Origin: a virus
IMG/VR virus record: IMGVR_UViG_3300027770_001790
Span: 1 to 22,569 of that record
Direction: 5' to 3' (one strand)
Length of the DNA stretch: 22,569 nt
Part shown: positions 1-7,127 of the stretch, piece after piece
Layout: every line of letters starts with the position of its first letter
How positions within the stretch are numbered: position 1 is the first letter of the stretch
Notes under the pieces: generated by a model
What the model saw: the letters and a program-made list of their open reading frames with translations, nothing else
What the model was told of the DNA's origin: nothing
The model's database searches: none
Program-made: the position numbers and the translations under genes

Positions 1-6
1 CAAAAT

Positions 7-441
7 GTGAGTAGATGCGACTCATGTAATAACCGCCCGGATGATTGCGAGTGTAGTTACTGCCCGTGTTGCGATACACATAGTCCAGATGGTTGCAATG
101 AGTGCGACATGTGCGAACGGTGTGATCGTTGCGTTACACATAGCGACTGCAACTGTACACGCTGCGGCGAATGCGGCGAATTACGGGCAGGGATATACTC
201 ACACCAGCGTGACGAGTGCTCCTGCGACCGCTGCGAAACGTGTGACGAACTCGAAGATGAGTGTGAATGCGATGACAGGCCATATCACACTTGCGAACCT
301 GACCCGGATGCGAAGTATGACGGCATGGACGCAGCTGGGGCAAGGGCATTCTTGAATCGGGTATTCGTATGCTTGCGAGATACTCGCGAGACAGCAGAAG
401 GTGAACGGGCCATACTGATTGCGGCCTATAACAGACTGTGA
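7..441 (+). CDS. Cysteine-rich CxxC-repeat protein, possibly 5'-truncated
   Basis: The 144-residue reading has 24 cysteines, 23 of them in the first 96 residues. Most lie in CxC or CxxC pairs separated by acidic and Asn/Asp-rich stretches. The last 40 residues are ordinary helix-like sequence with one cysteine. The pattern suggests several small metal-binding (zinc) knuckles, but I recognise no family. A GTG at 7 is the first possible start, yet the frame is open to the window edge, so the gene may begin upstream. It ends 12 bases before the peptidase-like gene and is probably co-transcribed with it. Function unknown. Confidence 0.7.
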   Translation: MSRCDSCNNRPDDCECSYCPCCDTHSPDGCNECDMCERCDRCVTHSDCNCTRCGECGELRAGIYSHQRDECSCDRCETCDELEDECECDDRPYHTCEPDPDAKYDGMDAAGARAFLNRVFVCLRDTRETAEGERAILIAAYNRL

Positions 442-453
442 GAGTGAGGGAAC

Positions 454-1353
454 ATGAATAAAACAGAGACGGCACGATTGGTGGACATGTTGCGATATCG
501 CCGCAAGGCCCGGTCACGGACCGAGAATGCGTTTATCTCGAAGTATCTCGACAGCATACCGGGAATGTATGCAGATGACTTCGGCAACCGCATACTGCCG
601 CATACCGGGGCCAGAGTCATGATCTCGGCCCACACTGACAGCGTGAGTCGGCTTGATGGAATGCAATCGGTATCGGTGTCGCATGGCGGTATCGTATCGC
701 TTGCGAAGGGCGAACGCTTAAGTAACTGCCTGGGCGCTGACGATGCAGCGGGTATCTATATCGCCTTGCGTATGATTGAGGCAAATGTACCTGCTACATT
801 CGTGTTCCATCGGGACGAAGAGACGGGCGGCAATGGTAGCGCGTGGCTGGCCAAGTCATACCCGGAATGGCTGGAATCGTTCGATATCTGTCTCGCACTT
901 GACAGGCGCGGGACAAAAGATATCATCGTCTCGCAGTCGTGGGCCGGGTGCGCCAGTGACACGTTCGCGGAGTCACTGGCGGCGCAACTTGGCATGGGCC
1001 ACAAGGCGGCTGACGGGATATTCACGGACAGCGCGAACTATACGGAACTCATCGCAGAGTGCAGCAATATCAGCGTGGGTTACCAGAATGAACACAGTGT
1101 CTGTGAGACATTGGATCTCGGGTATCTTGAGCGGGTGACGCAGGCTCTCATCGCCGTGGATTGGGGTGCTGTGTCAGTGGAACGCAAGCCGGGTGAGTAT
1201 GTGCCGATGTGGCCAGCGTCCCGCAAGTTCGACCGACTCGACTGGCGGCAATTCCTACTCGACGATGACGAGACAAGCGCGGGTGACGAGCTTGAGGCGA
1301 AGTGGCTGGCCGAGGAGTTGGAATACAGCAGACGCACCCGCTACCACATGTAA
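454..1353 (+). CDS. Zinc aminopeptidase-like protein (M28/M42/M20 metallopeptidase fold)
   Basis: This 299-residue protein carries, in the right order, the ligand set of co-catalytic zinc peptidases: H60-T-D62, the bridging Asp in GADD (96/97), the Glu pair E122-E123 followed by TGG, D150 in ALD, and H214 in NEHS near the end of the domain. The last 60 residues are acidic and probably a tail. The family removes N-terminal residues from peptides or hydrolyses related amide bonds; the substrate here is unknown. There is no signal peptide, so a cytoplasmic enzyme is likely. The ATG at 454 follows GAGGG. The gene is unusual for a phage early region. A palindrome copy (786-798) lies inside it, encoding V-P-A-T. 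Confidence 0.75.
   Translation: MNKTETARLVDMLRYRRKARSRTENAFISKYLDSIPGMYADDFGNRILPHTGARVMISAHTDSVSRLDGMQSVSVSHGGIVSLAKGERLSNCLGADDAAGIYIALRMIEANVPATFVFHRDEETGGNGSAWLAKSYPEWLESFDICLALDRRGTKDIIVSQSWAGCASDTFAESLAAQLGMGHKAADGIFTDSANYTELIAECSNISVGYQNEHSVCETLDLGYLERVTQALIAVDWGAVSVERKPGEYVPMWPASRKFDRLDWRQFLLDDDETSAGDELEAKWLAEELEYSRRTRYHM
786..798. repeat. Dispersed 13-bp palindrome, copy 1 (TGTACCTGCTACA)
   Basis: Perfect match to TGTANCNGNTACA inside the peptidase-like gene. The right half-site is the exact TGTAGC complement. Confidence 0.9.
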
Positions 1354-1362
1354 AGGCGGCGG

Positions 1363-1375
1363 TGTAGCGGCTACA
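1363..1375. repeat. Dispersed 13-bp palindrome, copy 2 (TGTAGCGGCTACA)
   Basis: Fully symmetric copy in the 58-bp gap between the peptidase-like gene and the next gene, 9 bases after the stop codon. Confidence 0.92.
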
Positions 1376-1411
1376 GTGGCGACGTAACACGAAGAAAACA
1401 AAGGAGATACC

Positions 1412-1618
1412 ATGACGATTGCAGATTGGGATAAAGAGATCACAGAGACACCGACACCTGCGCTGGTGGCAAGGCTGGCAGCGTTCCGGGAACTTGAGAG
1501 GTGGCCGTTGTACAAACGGGAGTTTACACACGGAAACAAAGTCTTGCTGATCTCCATCTGGTATGAGTTGCGGCGACGGGGTGAGGACGTGGGCAGCACG
1601 TTCGAGGGCGGAGAATGA
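1412..1618 (+). CDS. Small hypothetical protein (68 aa)
   Basis: The ATG at 1412 follows a strong AAGGAG ribosome site. The product is soluble and helix-rich, with a basic centre and an acidic, Gly-rich tail; I recognise no family. Its stop overlaps the ATG of the next gene (ATGA at 1615-1618), which marks translational coupling. It starts a run of four very short genes, and palindrome copy 2 lies in its leader. Confidence 0.75.
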   Translation: MTIADWDKEITETPTPALVARLAAFRELERWPLYKREFTHGNKVLLISIWYELRRRGEDVGSTFEGGE

Positions 1619-1785
1619 ACACGATCTATGTCACACTGCGGTCGGACGAGTACGATTGTTTTGAGGCCTTGAAAGCGGTGAGTGGCTGGTTCCCTGATGC
1701 TGCTTTCATCGAGAGCGTATTGTCCGATCACGATCACGTGTTTCGAGTACACCTGATACGCACTCTGCGGGTGGCTGTGGGATGA
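1615..1785 (+). CDS. Small hypothetical protein (56 aa)
   Basis: A 56-residue frame starting MNTIYVTLRSDEYDCFEALK. It starts in an ATGA overlap with the preceding gene and ends in an ATGA overlap with the next. A beta-strand/helix pattern and an Asp-His-Asp-His segment (38-41) are visible, but no family is recognised. The double coupling is the main support for it being real. Confidence 0.6.
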   Translation: MNTIYVTLRSDEYDCFEALKAVSGWFPDAAFIESVLSDHDHVFRVHLIRTLRVAVG

Positions 1786-1871
1786 GGGCCGCTCTCATGG
1801 CAGTGCTTGCGGTACTGGTAGGTGTAGTAGTGGCGGCGATACCGCTGCTCATCATGGTGTACGGGGATTGA
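1782..1871 (+). CDS. Tiny single-span membrane protein (29 aa)
   Basis: The 29-residue frame is almost entirely one hydrophobic segment (about residues 4-26, Val/Ala/Leu-rich) after an Arg at position 2. The start overlaps the previous stop (ATGA). It is followed one base later by another tiny membrane gene. Function unknown; such micro-proteins are common between early phage genes. Confidence 0.5.
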   Translation: MRAALMAVLAVLVGVVVAAIPLLIMVYGD

Positions 1872-1872
1872 T

Positions 1873-1992
1873 ATGACGCAGCAAAAGGAACCGAGATGGC
1901 TCATGCCATTGTATGTGGGAATGTTTTTGACACTAGTGGCGGAGGTGCTTGCCATTGCGGCATTCGTAATCCACCCCCTGACAGGAGCGTAA
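1873..1992 (+). CDS. Tiny single-span membrane protein (39 aa)
   Basis: A 39-residue frame with a short polar, charged N-terminus (MTQQKEPRW) and a hydrophobic span at about residues 10-34. It starts two bases after the previous gene, and its last codons contain the AGGAG that serves the next gene at 1994. Function unknown. Confidence 0.5.
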   Translation: MTQQKEPRWLMPLYVGMFLTLVAEVLAIAAFVIHPLTGA

Positions 1993-1993
1993 C

Positions 1994-2611
1994 ATGGACT
2001 ACAAACAACGAGACGAATACGAAAAGGCGCAATGCGCTAAGCTGGCGGCGATGATGCCGGGGTTGTTGGACCTGCTCCCCGGCTGGGTATTGAAACCGTC
2101 CGACGACGGCGAACGCTGGCGGCAATACGTGATCGAGTGTGATGGCATGGGCATTTATATCTCACTCGACAGGGCCGGGAAGTGGGACCGGGTGAACATC
2201 GGGTCATGGCACTGGCCTAAGTACGTACCCTACACCGACAGGCGGCACACGTCGGAGGTCAGCATCACGCCACGGGAATTGGCGGGGAGTCAGAGTCTTG
2301 CGTCTATCTCAGTGGCTCTCGACCGAGGCGCGGCGGCACTAGCAGACGGTATCCGCAAGCGGTTTCTCCCCGAGTACACCCGGCTGTATGCGGAGTGCGT
2401 GAGGGTGGCGGCAGAGCGGCAAGTGTACCAGAATGCCTGCCGTGATGTGTGGGCGGAGATCTGCGGCGTCATCGGCAAGAAACCGGATCACGGCTATCAG
2501 TACGGGCCGCACGGCATGACACTGAACCAGCGGGGCGATAAGACGGCGCGGCTGGAGATGGATGTCACCCCGGCGCAACTGCGGGTCATCATCGCGGCCC
2601 TGAAAGCGTAG
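1994..2611 (+). CDS. Hypothetical phage protein (205 aa)
   Basis: The ATG at 1994 is preceded by AGGAG within the end of the previous gene. The product is soluble with mixed alpha/beta character. An N-terminal part is rich in Trp and Asp, a middle helical part (about 95-160) is rich in Arg and Ala, and the C-terminus (EMDVTPAQLRVIIAALK) resembles a short closing helix. There are no cysteine clusters or nucleotide-binding motifs. I recognise no family. A one-mismatch copy of the palindrome overlaps its stop codon. Confidence 0.75.
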   Translation: MDYKQRDEYEKAQCAKLAAMMPGLLDLLPGWVLKPSDDGERWRQYVIECDGMGIYISLDRAGKWDRVNIGSWHWPKYVPYTDRRHTSEVSITPRELAGSQSLASISVALDRGAAALADGIRKRFLPEYTRLYAECVRVAAERQVYQNACRDVWAEICGVIGKKPDHGYQYGPHGMTLNQRGDKTARLEMDVTPAQLRVIIAALKA

Positions 2612-2619
2612 CTGCTACA
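2607..2619. repeat. Dispersed 13-bp palindrome, one-mismatch copy (CGTAGCTGCTACA)
   Basis: Differs from TGTANCNGNTACA only at the first base. It overlaps the TAG stop (2609-2611) of the upstream gene. Confidence 0.7.
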
Positions 2620-2813
2620 CAATCACACGACAAGGAGGCAACAAAACATATGCGGCCCACAAAGTAACGGACCTACTACTACTCAAGGGTGTGGCGGAGA
2701 TGGTCGCCCAATATAATCATCCGGCCCACACCCGGCTAACTGGACACCCCGGATATCCCAAGTACCGGGCCGCAAGAGCGGACGCAGGATGGGCCGAACA
2801 GGAGAGAACTACC
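2620..2813 (+). other. Gene-poor stretch with a strong ribosome site and a possible frameshifted ORF
   Basis: AAGGAGG (2632-2638) is followed by an ATG at 2650 whose frame closes after five codons. One base out of phase, an open frame runs uninterrupted from this point into the zinc-ribbon gene (to 2960) and reads like protein (for example YNHPAHTRLTGHPGYPKYRA). A single-base loss near 2650-2655 would explain a strong ribosome site with no gene. A GTG at 2691 is the only conventional upstream start in that frame, and its ribosome site is weak. The alternative is a short untranslated leader. Confidence 0.4.
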
Positions 2814-2960
2814 ATGAGCAAGACAACAGCCAAGTATTGTGGCAACTGCGGCAAGCGAACCAAGCAGACGAACAAGCGCAAGTCCCCAGTGGGCCGGGGC
2901 GTGACCGTGTGCGAGGGATGCCGTCGCCGCCAGGCAAAGGGGGTGCGGGAAGATGTCTAA
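2814..2960 (+). CDS. Small basic zinc-ribbon protein (48 aa)
   Basis: The ATG at 2814 follows AGGAGAG at good spacing. The 48-residue product has a CGNCGK pair near residue 9 and a CEGC pair near residue 35, separated by a Lys/Arg-rich loop: a four-cysteine zinc ribbon of the kind that binds nucleic acid or acts as an adaptor. An in-frame GTG at 2691 would give an 89-residue form. Its end overlaps the next gene by eight bases. Specific role unknown. Confidence 0.65.
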   Translation: MSKTTAKYCGNCGKRTKQTNKRKSPVGRGVTVCEGCRRRQAKGVREDV

Positions 2961-4134
2961 CTTATACGGCGCATCCCGCCAGTGGGCGGAGCGCCCCGCA
3001 GATCAGAGGTTCTGGACCATATCCGACATGCTTGAGAAGATGTCGGATTACACGTCCGAGTGCCGGGTGGACCCGGTGGCGTTGTCGGAGTGCAGCATCA
3101 TCACGAGCGGTGACGGCTACGGTCCCGAGTATGACGGGGATGATGATCTCCTCCTCCTCACCCCGTCCGATGACGTGATCACATTCCAGCATTACTCCTT
3201 CGGCCAGCTTGCCGGGATTGCCAAGTCCCCGGCTGCATACCTACGGGAGCTTCCGGCCCCGCTTGCGGCCCAATGCCTGAACCACGGGCTTGCAAGGGTG
3301 GGCGGTGAACAGGCCATGCTGCTGCACCAGAATGGAGGCTTGGCCCTACGCTGCATCACATCACAGGAATACTCCCGGATCTGGAACTGGGAGGTGGCGG
3401 AGATGGCACTGGCGCTCGAAGAGGGCGAGGGGTGGCGAGTACCCCCGGCGCGGCCCTGTAATCTCTCCGGTGTGGAAGTGCGGACGGCTACCGCTGCCGA
3501 CTGCTTGCGGCGTGCCTCTCACCCATCCCTCGGTATCAAACCGGGCGATAAGATTTCCCCTGCCGGGCTGTATGCCAGCGACAAGGACTGTTACATCCTG
3601 CAAATTAACGAGGATTGCAGCATCGAGGGCGGCAACGGCGAGAACCTGTATCGCGGCGTGATCTGGGGCAACTCTGAAGTCGGGGACCGCAGGTTCTTCG
3701 GCACCATGTTCCTGTTCGAGAGTATCTGTGGGAACCACATCATCTGGAACTCGAAGGTACTGGCGGAGATCAGCATCCGCCACACTGGCAACGCACGGGA
3801 AGCGTTTGCGGAGGCGATGGCGAGTATCACTGGCAACATGAATCGGGCCGGGTCCGAAGATGAGAAGCGGATCAAGGCGGCGAAGCGGTATGAGCTTGGG
3901 CCGGGTCGCGACGAGGTAGTGGATCTGGTATTCCGCAAGAACTTCGGCCTCACCCGTGCCGAATGCAGCGACGCCTATACCATCGCGGATCGGGTGCAGG
4001 ATGACCACGGTGGCAACCCGACGAGCGCCTGGGGTTACGTTGCGGGACTCACTCGTCTGTCTCAGGGTGTGTATGCCGACTCCCGTGAGCGGATGGATCG
4101 AGCTGGCGGTAAGATTCTGGAGATGGCGCAGTAA
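2953..4134 (+). CDS. DUF932-type phage/plasmid protein
   Basis: The 393-residue product has the layout of DUF932 proteins (phage/plasmid-like family TIGR03299). It has a Ser/Pro-rich segment FGQLAGIAKSPAAYLREL (83-100), a strand-rich LRCITSQEYSRIWN block (132-145), and the hallmark RGVIWGNSEVGDRRF (234-248) followed by an aromatic strand and ICGNHIIW (258-265). The C-terminal third is helical. Family members are common in phages and plasmids near replication or recombination genes; the biochemical role is not established. Palindrome copy 3 lies just after its stop. Confidence 0.75.
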   Translation: MSNLYGASRQWAERPADQRFWTISDMLEKMSDYTSECRVDPVALSECSIITSGDGYGPEYDGDDDLLLLTPSDDVITFQHYSFGQLAGIAKSPAAYLRELPAPLAAQCLNHGLARVGGEQAMLLHQNGGLALRCITSQEYSRIWNWEVAEMALALEEGEGWRVPPARPCNLSGVEVRTATAADCLRRASHPSLGIKPGDKISPAGLYASDKDCYILQINEDCSIEGGNGENLYRGVIWGNSEVGDRRFFGTMFLFESICGNHIIWNSKVLAEISIRHTGNAREAFAEAMASITGNMNRAGSEDEKRIKAAKRYELGPGRDEVVDLVFRKNFGLTRAECSDAYTIADRVQDDHGGNPTSAWGYVAGLTRLSQGVYADSRERMDRAGGKILEMAQ

Positions 4135-4144
4135 AGCGGCCAAG

Positions 4145-4157
4145 TGTAGCAGCTACA
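4145..4157. repeat. Dispersed 13-bp palindrome, copy 3 (TGTAGCAGCTACA)
   Basis: Symmetric copy in the 35-bp gap after the DUF932 gene. Its last base is the first base of the AGGAG ribosome site of the next gene, so a bound protein would block initiation or elongation there. Confidence 0.92.
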
Positions 4158-4169
4158 GGAGAAACGACA

Positions 4170-4616
4170 ATGACAAAGTACACCACGAAGTACATGACGG
4201 TTGAGAACATCCCCCAAATCGGGGGGATGCTGGCGCAGGAGCTGAACGATGTTGGGCTTGCTGCGAGAAATGCAATCGAACAGCACGAACCACCGCCAAA
4301 CATGTCCGGCCTGTTCAAGGCAATCTCGGACGATACAAAAACGGCTACGTCCCTGCTCAAAATTGCTCAGGTGCATAAGGTTGCACAGGCTTTAATGGGC
4401 GGCGAACGCAGCACATACGTCCTCATCATCGAGACGCTGGATATGGGGATCTCCATCGGCCTGAAGATGGCAGCAGAGAGGGCACGGGAAGCACGGGTGT
4501 CCTGTCCCGACTGCGCTGACGGCACCCGGTATCCGAGTCTGGGTGCCGATTACGTCAAGGTTGCGGGAGTGGTGACTGAGGCACGGTGCATCACATGTGG
4601 CCGGGAGGTGAAGTAG
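4170..4616 (+). CDS. Hypothetical protein with C-terminal zinc ribbon (148 aa)
   Basis: The ATG at 4170 follows AGGAG at 4157-4161. Residues 10-110 are helical. A compact C-terminal zinc ribbon uses the pairs C112-P-D-C115 and C140-I-T-C143, as in many small nucleic-acid-associated phage proteins. No catalytic motif is visible and I do not recognise the family. The next gene starts one base after its stop. Confidence 0.7.
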   Translation: MTKYTTKYMTVENIPQIGGMLAQELNDVGLAARNAIEQHEPPPNMSGLFKAISDDTKTATSLLKIAQVHKVAQALMGGERSTYVLIIETLDMGISIGLKMAAERAREARVSCPDCADGTRYPSLGADYVKVAGVVTEARCITCGREVK

Positions 4617-4617
4617 G

Positions 4618-4758
4618 ATGGACGACGTAAGGGTTAGTGAGGAAACAGCAGAAGAGATAAGAGACTTGCTGGCTAAGGTGTCGCAGGGGTTGCAGCTAAC
4701 CCCCGAAGATCGAGACAATGCCGAAGTGTTCCGGCAGTTATTGGACCCGATATGCTGA
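4618..4758 (+). CDS. Small acidic hypothetical protein (46 aa)
   Basis: A 46-residue acidic, helical product (MDDVRVSEETAEEIRDLL) starts one base after the previous stop, with GGAGGTGAAGTAGG upstream as its ribosome site. It overlaps the next gene by seven bases. The tight packing supports it; its function is unknown. Confidence 0.6.
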   Translation: MDDVRVSEETAEEIRDLLAKVSQGLQLTPEDRDNAEVFRQLLDPIC

Positions 4759-5036
4759 CCGATACCCGACACACCAAACTCTCCGCCCAACGCATCCGGC
4801 AACCGCCCCGTGCAGTATGTGACACCCAAGTAGGCACCTGTAAGGATGTGGCTGGTGTACCTGCTACAGTAACTCTCCGGTTCGCTCACGGGGTAAGCCT
4901 AGACATACGGTACGGCATCGCCTACGAGATGTCACCGAAGGAAGCACGGCAACTTGCGTTGACCCTTGCGGAGTACGCAAGCCGTGCCGACAGACTCGAC
5001 GGCAAGGGCATCGGGATTGGCAGGCCGCATGTCTGA
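4752..5036 (+). CDS. Small hypothetical protein (94 aa)
   Basis: A 94-residue product starting inside the end of the preceding gene and overlapping the next by eight bases. The N-terminal 35 residues are basic and low in structure. Residues 35-80 form strand and helix segments (TVTLRFAHGVSLDIRYG, then KEARQLALTLAEYASRA). No family recognised. A palindrome copy at 4856-4868 is read here as V-P-A-T. Confidence 0.6.
   Translation: MLTDTRHTKLSAQRIRQPPRAVCDTQVGTCKDVAGVPATVTLRFAHGVSLDIRYGIAYEMSPKEARQLALTLAEYASRADRLDGKGIGIGRPHV
4856..4868. repeat. Dispersed 13-bp palindrome, copy 4 (TGTACCTGCTACA)
   Basis: Perfect consensus match inside the 94-aa gene, identical to copy 1 and to the copy at 11108. 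Confidence 0.9.
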
Positions 5037-5385
5037 TATCCGCGAGGAGATCAAGCGCCTCACCTACAACCAGCAGTTGCGTATCCTTTGCGGCAAACTC
5101 GGGGGCCAAGCAAAGGTAACCAAGGGTATCGGAACCCTGTCCCCGGAGCGGCGTAAGGAGATGTCCCTCGCCGCGAACATAGCCAAGCAGAAGAAGAAGG
5201 AGTGGAGAGAAATGAAACGAGCAAAAGCAGACGCACTACTGGTGAAGGTACTGGCAAGCATGGTGGCTACCATAAGCATGAACAAGAAGCACAGGCTGCG
5301 GCAAGCTGGCGAGGGGCTGCTGTTGAAGTACCTCGACACCAAGAAGCGGGACGTGATGGCAGTAATTGAAAGCGAGGACAAGTAG
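5029..5385 (+). CDS. Small basic helical protein (118 aa)
   Basis: The start at 5029 (MSDIREEIKRLTYNQQLRIL) overlaps the previous gene's end and fits the operon better than in-frame codons further upstream. The product is strongly basic and helical, with a KLGGQAKVTKGIGTLSPERRKEMS turn region and a Lys-rich helix (53-70). It may bind nucleic acid, but there is no recognised domain. The gene at 5387 begins one base after its stop. Confidence 0.6.
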   Translation: MSDIREEIKRLTYNQQLRILCGKLGGQAKVTKGIGTLSPERRKEMSLAANIAKQKKKEWREMKRAKADALLVKVLASMVATISMNKKHRLRQAGEGLLLKYLDTKKRDVMAVIESEDK

Positions 5386-5386
5386 C

Positions 5387-5620
5387 ATGGACATCCTTAT
5401 GTATCTCGGATTCGTCTTTCTCTTGTCCTCTGTATGCGTCTGGTTTGACCCCGTCCTAGCCCTTACCATCTCCCGACTGCTTTCGCGGCGATCTGCCGCA
5501 CTCAGGGCCTCAAGGCTGGAGTATAAGCGAGTCTGGGATGCGGGAAAATCACCTGACTCTGCGGCAAGTGTAGCAGCTACACCCGATCACGTCGCGGGGA
5601 TTTACCTCCTACACCAGTAG
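5387..5620 (+). CDS. Small membrane protein (77 aa)
   Basis: A 77-residue product with a hydrophobic N-terminal span (about 2-28, with a Trp-Phe-Asp-Pro kink) followed by an Arg-rich cytoplasmic-type segment RLLSRRSAALRASRLEYKR. It probably has one membrane span. The ATG at 5387 lies two bases after the previous stop. Palindrome copy 5 is near its 3' end, encoding V-A-A-T. Function unknown. Confidence 0.55.
   Translation: MDILMYLGFVFLLSSVCVWFDPVLALTISRLLSRRSAALRASRLEYKRVWDAGKSPDSAASVAATPDHVAGIYLLHQ
5569..5581. repeat. Dispersed 13-bp palindrome, copy 5 (TGTAGCAGCTACA)
   Basis: Symmetric copy near the 3' end of the small membrane gene, about 60 bp upstream of the candidate -35 box for the ParB-like gene. 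Confidence 0.92.
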
Positions 5621-5643
5621 AGCAAATATATCTGCGGACCCTA

Positions 5644-5672
5644 TTGACAGGGCGGCACCTGATCCGTAATCT
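5644..5672 (+). promoter_or_regulatory. Candidate sigma70 promoter for the ParB-like gene
   Basis: A perfect TTGACA (5644-5649) is followed, after 17 bp, by TAATCT (5667-5672). The -10 is weak but has the TA...T framework. It lies in the 100-bp gap before the ParB-like gene, which also has a terminator behind it, so the gene is probably a single-gene unit. Confidence 0.5.
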
Positions 5673-5720
5673 GGAGTTGTACCAACCGCCCACATCGGGC
5701 ACCAAAAAGGAAAACGCACA

Positions 5721-7010
5721 ATGGAACGTACAGTAATTCAGATCCCGGTCGGCAAGATCTCCGTGGACGATAACATCCGATTCTCTCTCCTCCCTGCCCG
5801 TGTGGCACGGCTGGCGGACATCATCACCAGCGATGGCACCGTCAAGAACCCCATCGAAGTCGTGGACATCGGTTCTGGCGAGTACATGCTGGAGACGGGC
5901 GCGTACCGCCTGGCTGCATCCACGAAAGCCGGGTTCGCTACCGTCCCCGCCTTCGTTGTGGAGAGCAAATCGGATGTGGACCGCCTGAAGTCTCAGCTCT
6001 CCGAGAACTTCGACCGTCAGGACATGACCCTCATGGATTGCGCGGTTGCGATCAAGAAGATGTTCTCTGCGGGTATGGACCGGGCTGCGATCCGCACCTA
6101 CTTCGCCCGTCCGACTGGCAACAAGGGTACGGAGATGCGCCCCGCTTCAAACTCCTGGGTCAACATCATCAACGTCCTGAACGATATGTCCAAGAAGATT
6201 CAGATGTCGGCACACGTTGGCGACCTGTCCTTCCGCGCCATCTACGAACTGTCGAAGCATCCGAAGGCAGAACGCGATGTGATCTACAACGCAGCCCTCG
6301 AAGCTCGGGCAGCGGAGATTGAAGACGAGAACAAGCTCGACGCCAAGCTGGAGAAGTCTGAAGAGAAGACGAAGAAGATCGAGACGGCGGCAGCGGAAGC
6401 TGAAACCAGAGTCAAGGAGACTTCTACCGAACTGGAGAAGACTCAGACCGCGCTCAAGGAAGCTGATGCCTCCCTCAAGACTGCCAAGACCAAGGCCATC
6501 CGCGCATCGGAGTCCAAGTTCAACGCGCCGGAAGATGCGGATGTTGTCAAGAAGGCCGAACTCGTGGCAGCGGAGAAGGAGGCGAACGATGCCGTGACTG
6601 CGGCAACCAAGCTCAAGGAATCCCTCACCAAGAAAGTCAAGACTTTGGAATCCAAAGTCGAGACGGTCAAGACGACCGCCGAAGATCGGGCTGCGAAACT
6701 CAAGCAGCTCCGGGAAGCGGCCAAGTCTGGCGAGGCTCCCAAGAAGAAGGTGGCTTCGGTATCCGACGACGACGTGAAGAAGGCCGCGAAGAAAGTCGGC
6801 AGCGTGCCGGATAGCGGCCCGGTCAAGCTCAGCGCGACCGAGATGCGGAACGTGATCCGGGATCTGCAACTCCCCGGCTCCACGGCAAACGTGATCCTGA
6901 TCGCCAAGGCATTCGATGAGTGCTTCGCCGGAAGCATCACCGACAATCAGCTCCTCAAGCGTCTGGCCCTCATCACGGGCGAGGCGAAACCGAAAGCGCC
7001 CAAAGCATAG
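5721..7010 (+). CDS. ParB-like DNA-binding protein with long coiled coil
   Basis: Residues 1-85 match a ParB/Srx N-terminal domain: a short ISVDDNIR entry, NPIEVVDI, then GAYRLAASTKAGFATVPAFV where ParB has its GERR-type nucleotide motif. ENFDRQDMTLMDCAVAI (95-111) matches the ENxQRxDL box, and 105-185 looks like the helix-turn-helix part. Residues 195-350 are a Lys/Glu-rich coiled coil, and 370-425 form a small C-terminal domain. ParB proteins bind short palindromes and spread or clamp on DNA using CTP. No ParA gene is in the window. AAGGAAA precedes the ATG at 5721. It is a candidate binder of the 13-bp palindromes; alternatively it is a general phage ParB-like accessory protein. Confidence 0.75.
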   Translation: MERTVIQIPVGKISVDDNIRFSLLPARVARLADIITSDGTVKNPIEVVDIGSGEYMLETGAYRLAASTKAGFATVPAFVVESKSDVDRLKSQLSENFDRQDMTLMDCAVAIKKMFSAGMDRAAIRTYFARPTGNKGTEMRPASNSWVNIINVLNDMSKKIQMSAHVGDLSFRAIYELSKHPKAERDVIYNAALEARAAEIEDENKLDAKLEKSEEKTKKIETAAAEAETRVKETSTELEKTQTALKEADASLKTAKTKAIRASESKFNAPEDADVVKKAELVAAEKEANDAVTAATKLKESLTKKVKTLESKVETVKTTAEDRAAKLKQLREAAKSGEAPKKKVASVSDDDVKKAAKKVGSVPDSGPVKLSATEMRNVIRDLQLPGSTANVILIAKAFDECFAGSITDNQLLKRLALITGEAKPKAPKA

Positions 7011-7042
7011 ACCAACCCCGATTCTCCTCGGTTGTTGACTTG

Positions 7043-7072
7043 GCCCCCGGCGTAAAAAACCGGGGGCTTTTT
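7043..7072 (+). terminator. Rho-independent terminator after the ParB-like gene
   Basis: An 8-bp perfect G+C stem (GCCCCCGG at 7043-7050 with CCGGGGGC at 7060-7067) with a loop of nine bases, followed by TTTTT. It lies 33 bases after the ParB-like stop codon. Confidence 0.92.
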
Positions 7073-7075
7073 ACA

Positions 7076-7088
7076 TGTAGCAGGTACA
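7076..7088. repeat. Dispersed 13-bp palindrome, copy 6 (TGTAGCAGGTACA)
   Basis: Four bases after the terminator's T-run and directly touching an AGGAG (7088-7092). The left half-site is exact. Confidence 0.9.
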
Positions 7089-7127
7089 GGAGTGGCGAGA
7101 TGATGTGTTGCCATCATGGAGAGAGAT

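Noticed and set aside
76-95. TGTTGCGATACA near the window start as a member of the palindrome set.
   Set aside because: It is 12 bp long with different half-sites and lies in the repetitive Cys-codon region.
6147-6946. Long open frames on the minus strand opposite the ParB-like gene.
   Set aside because: They mirror the Lys/Glu codons of the coiled coil, have no ribosome site and fall in a strongly supported plus-strand gene.
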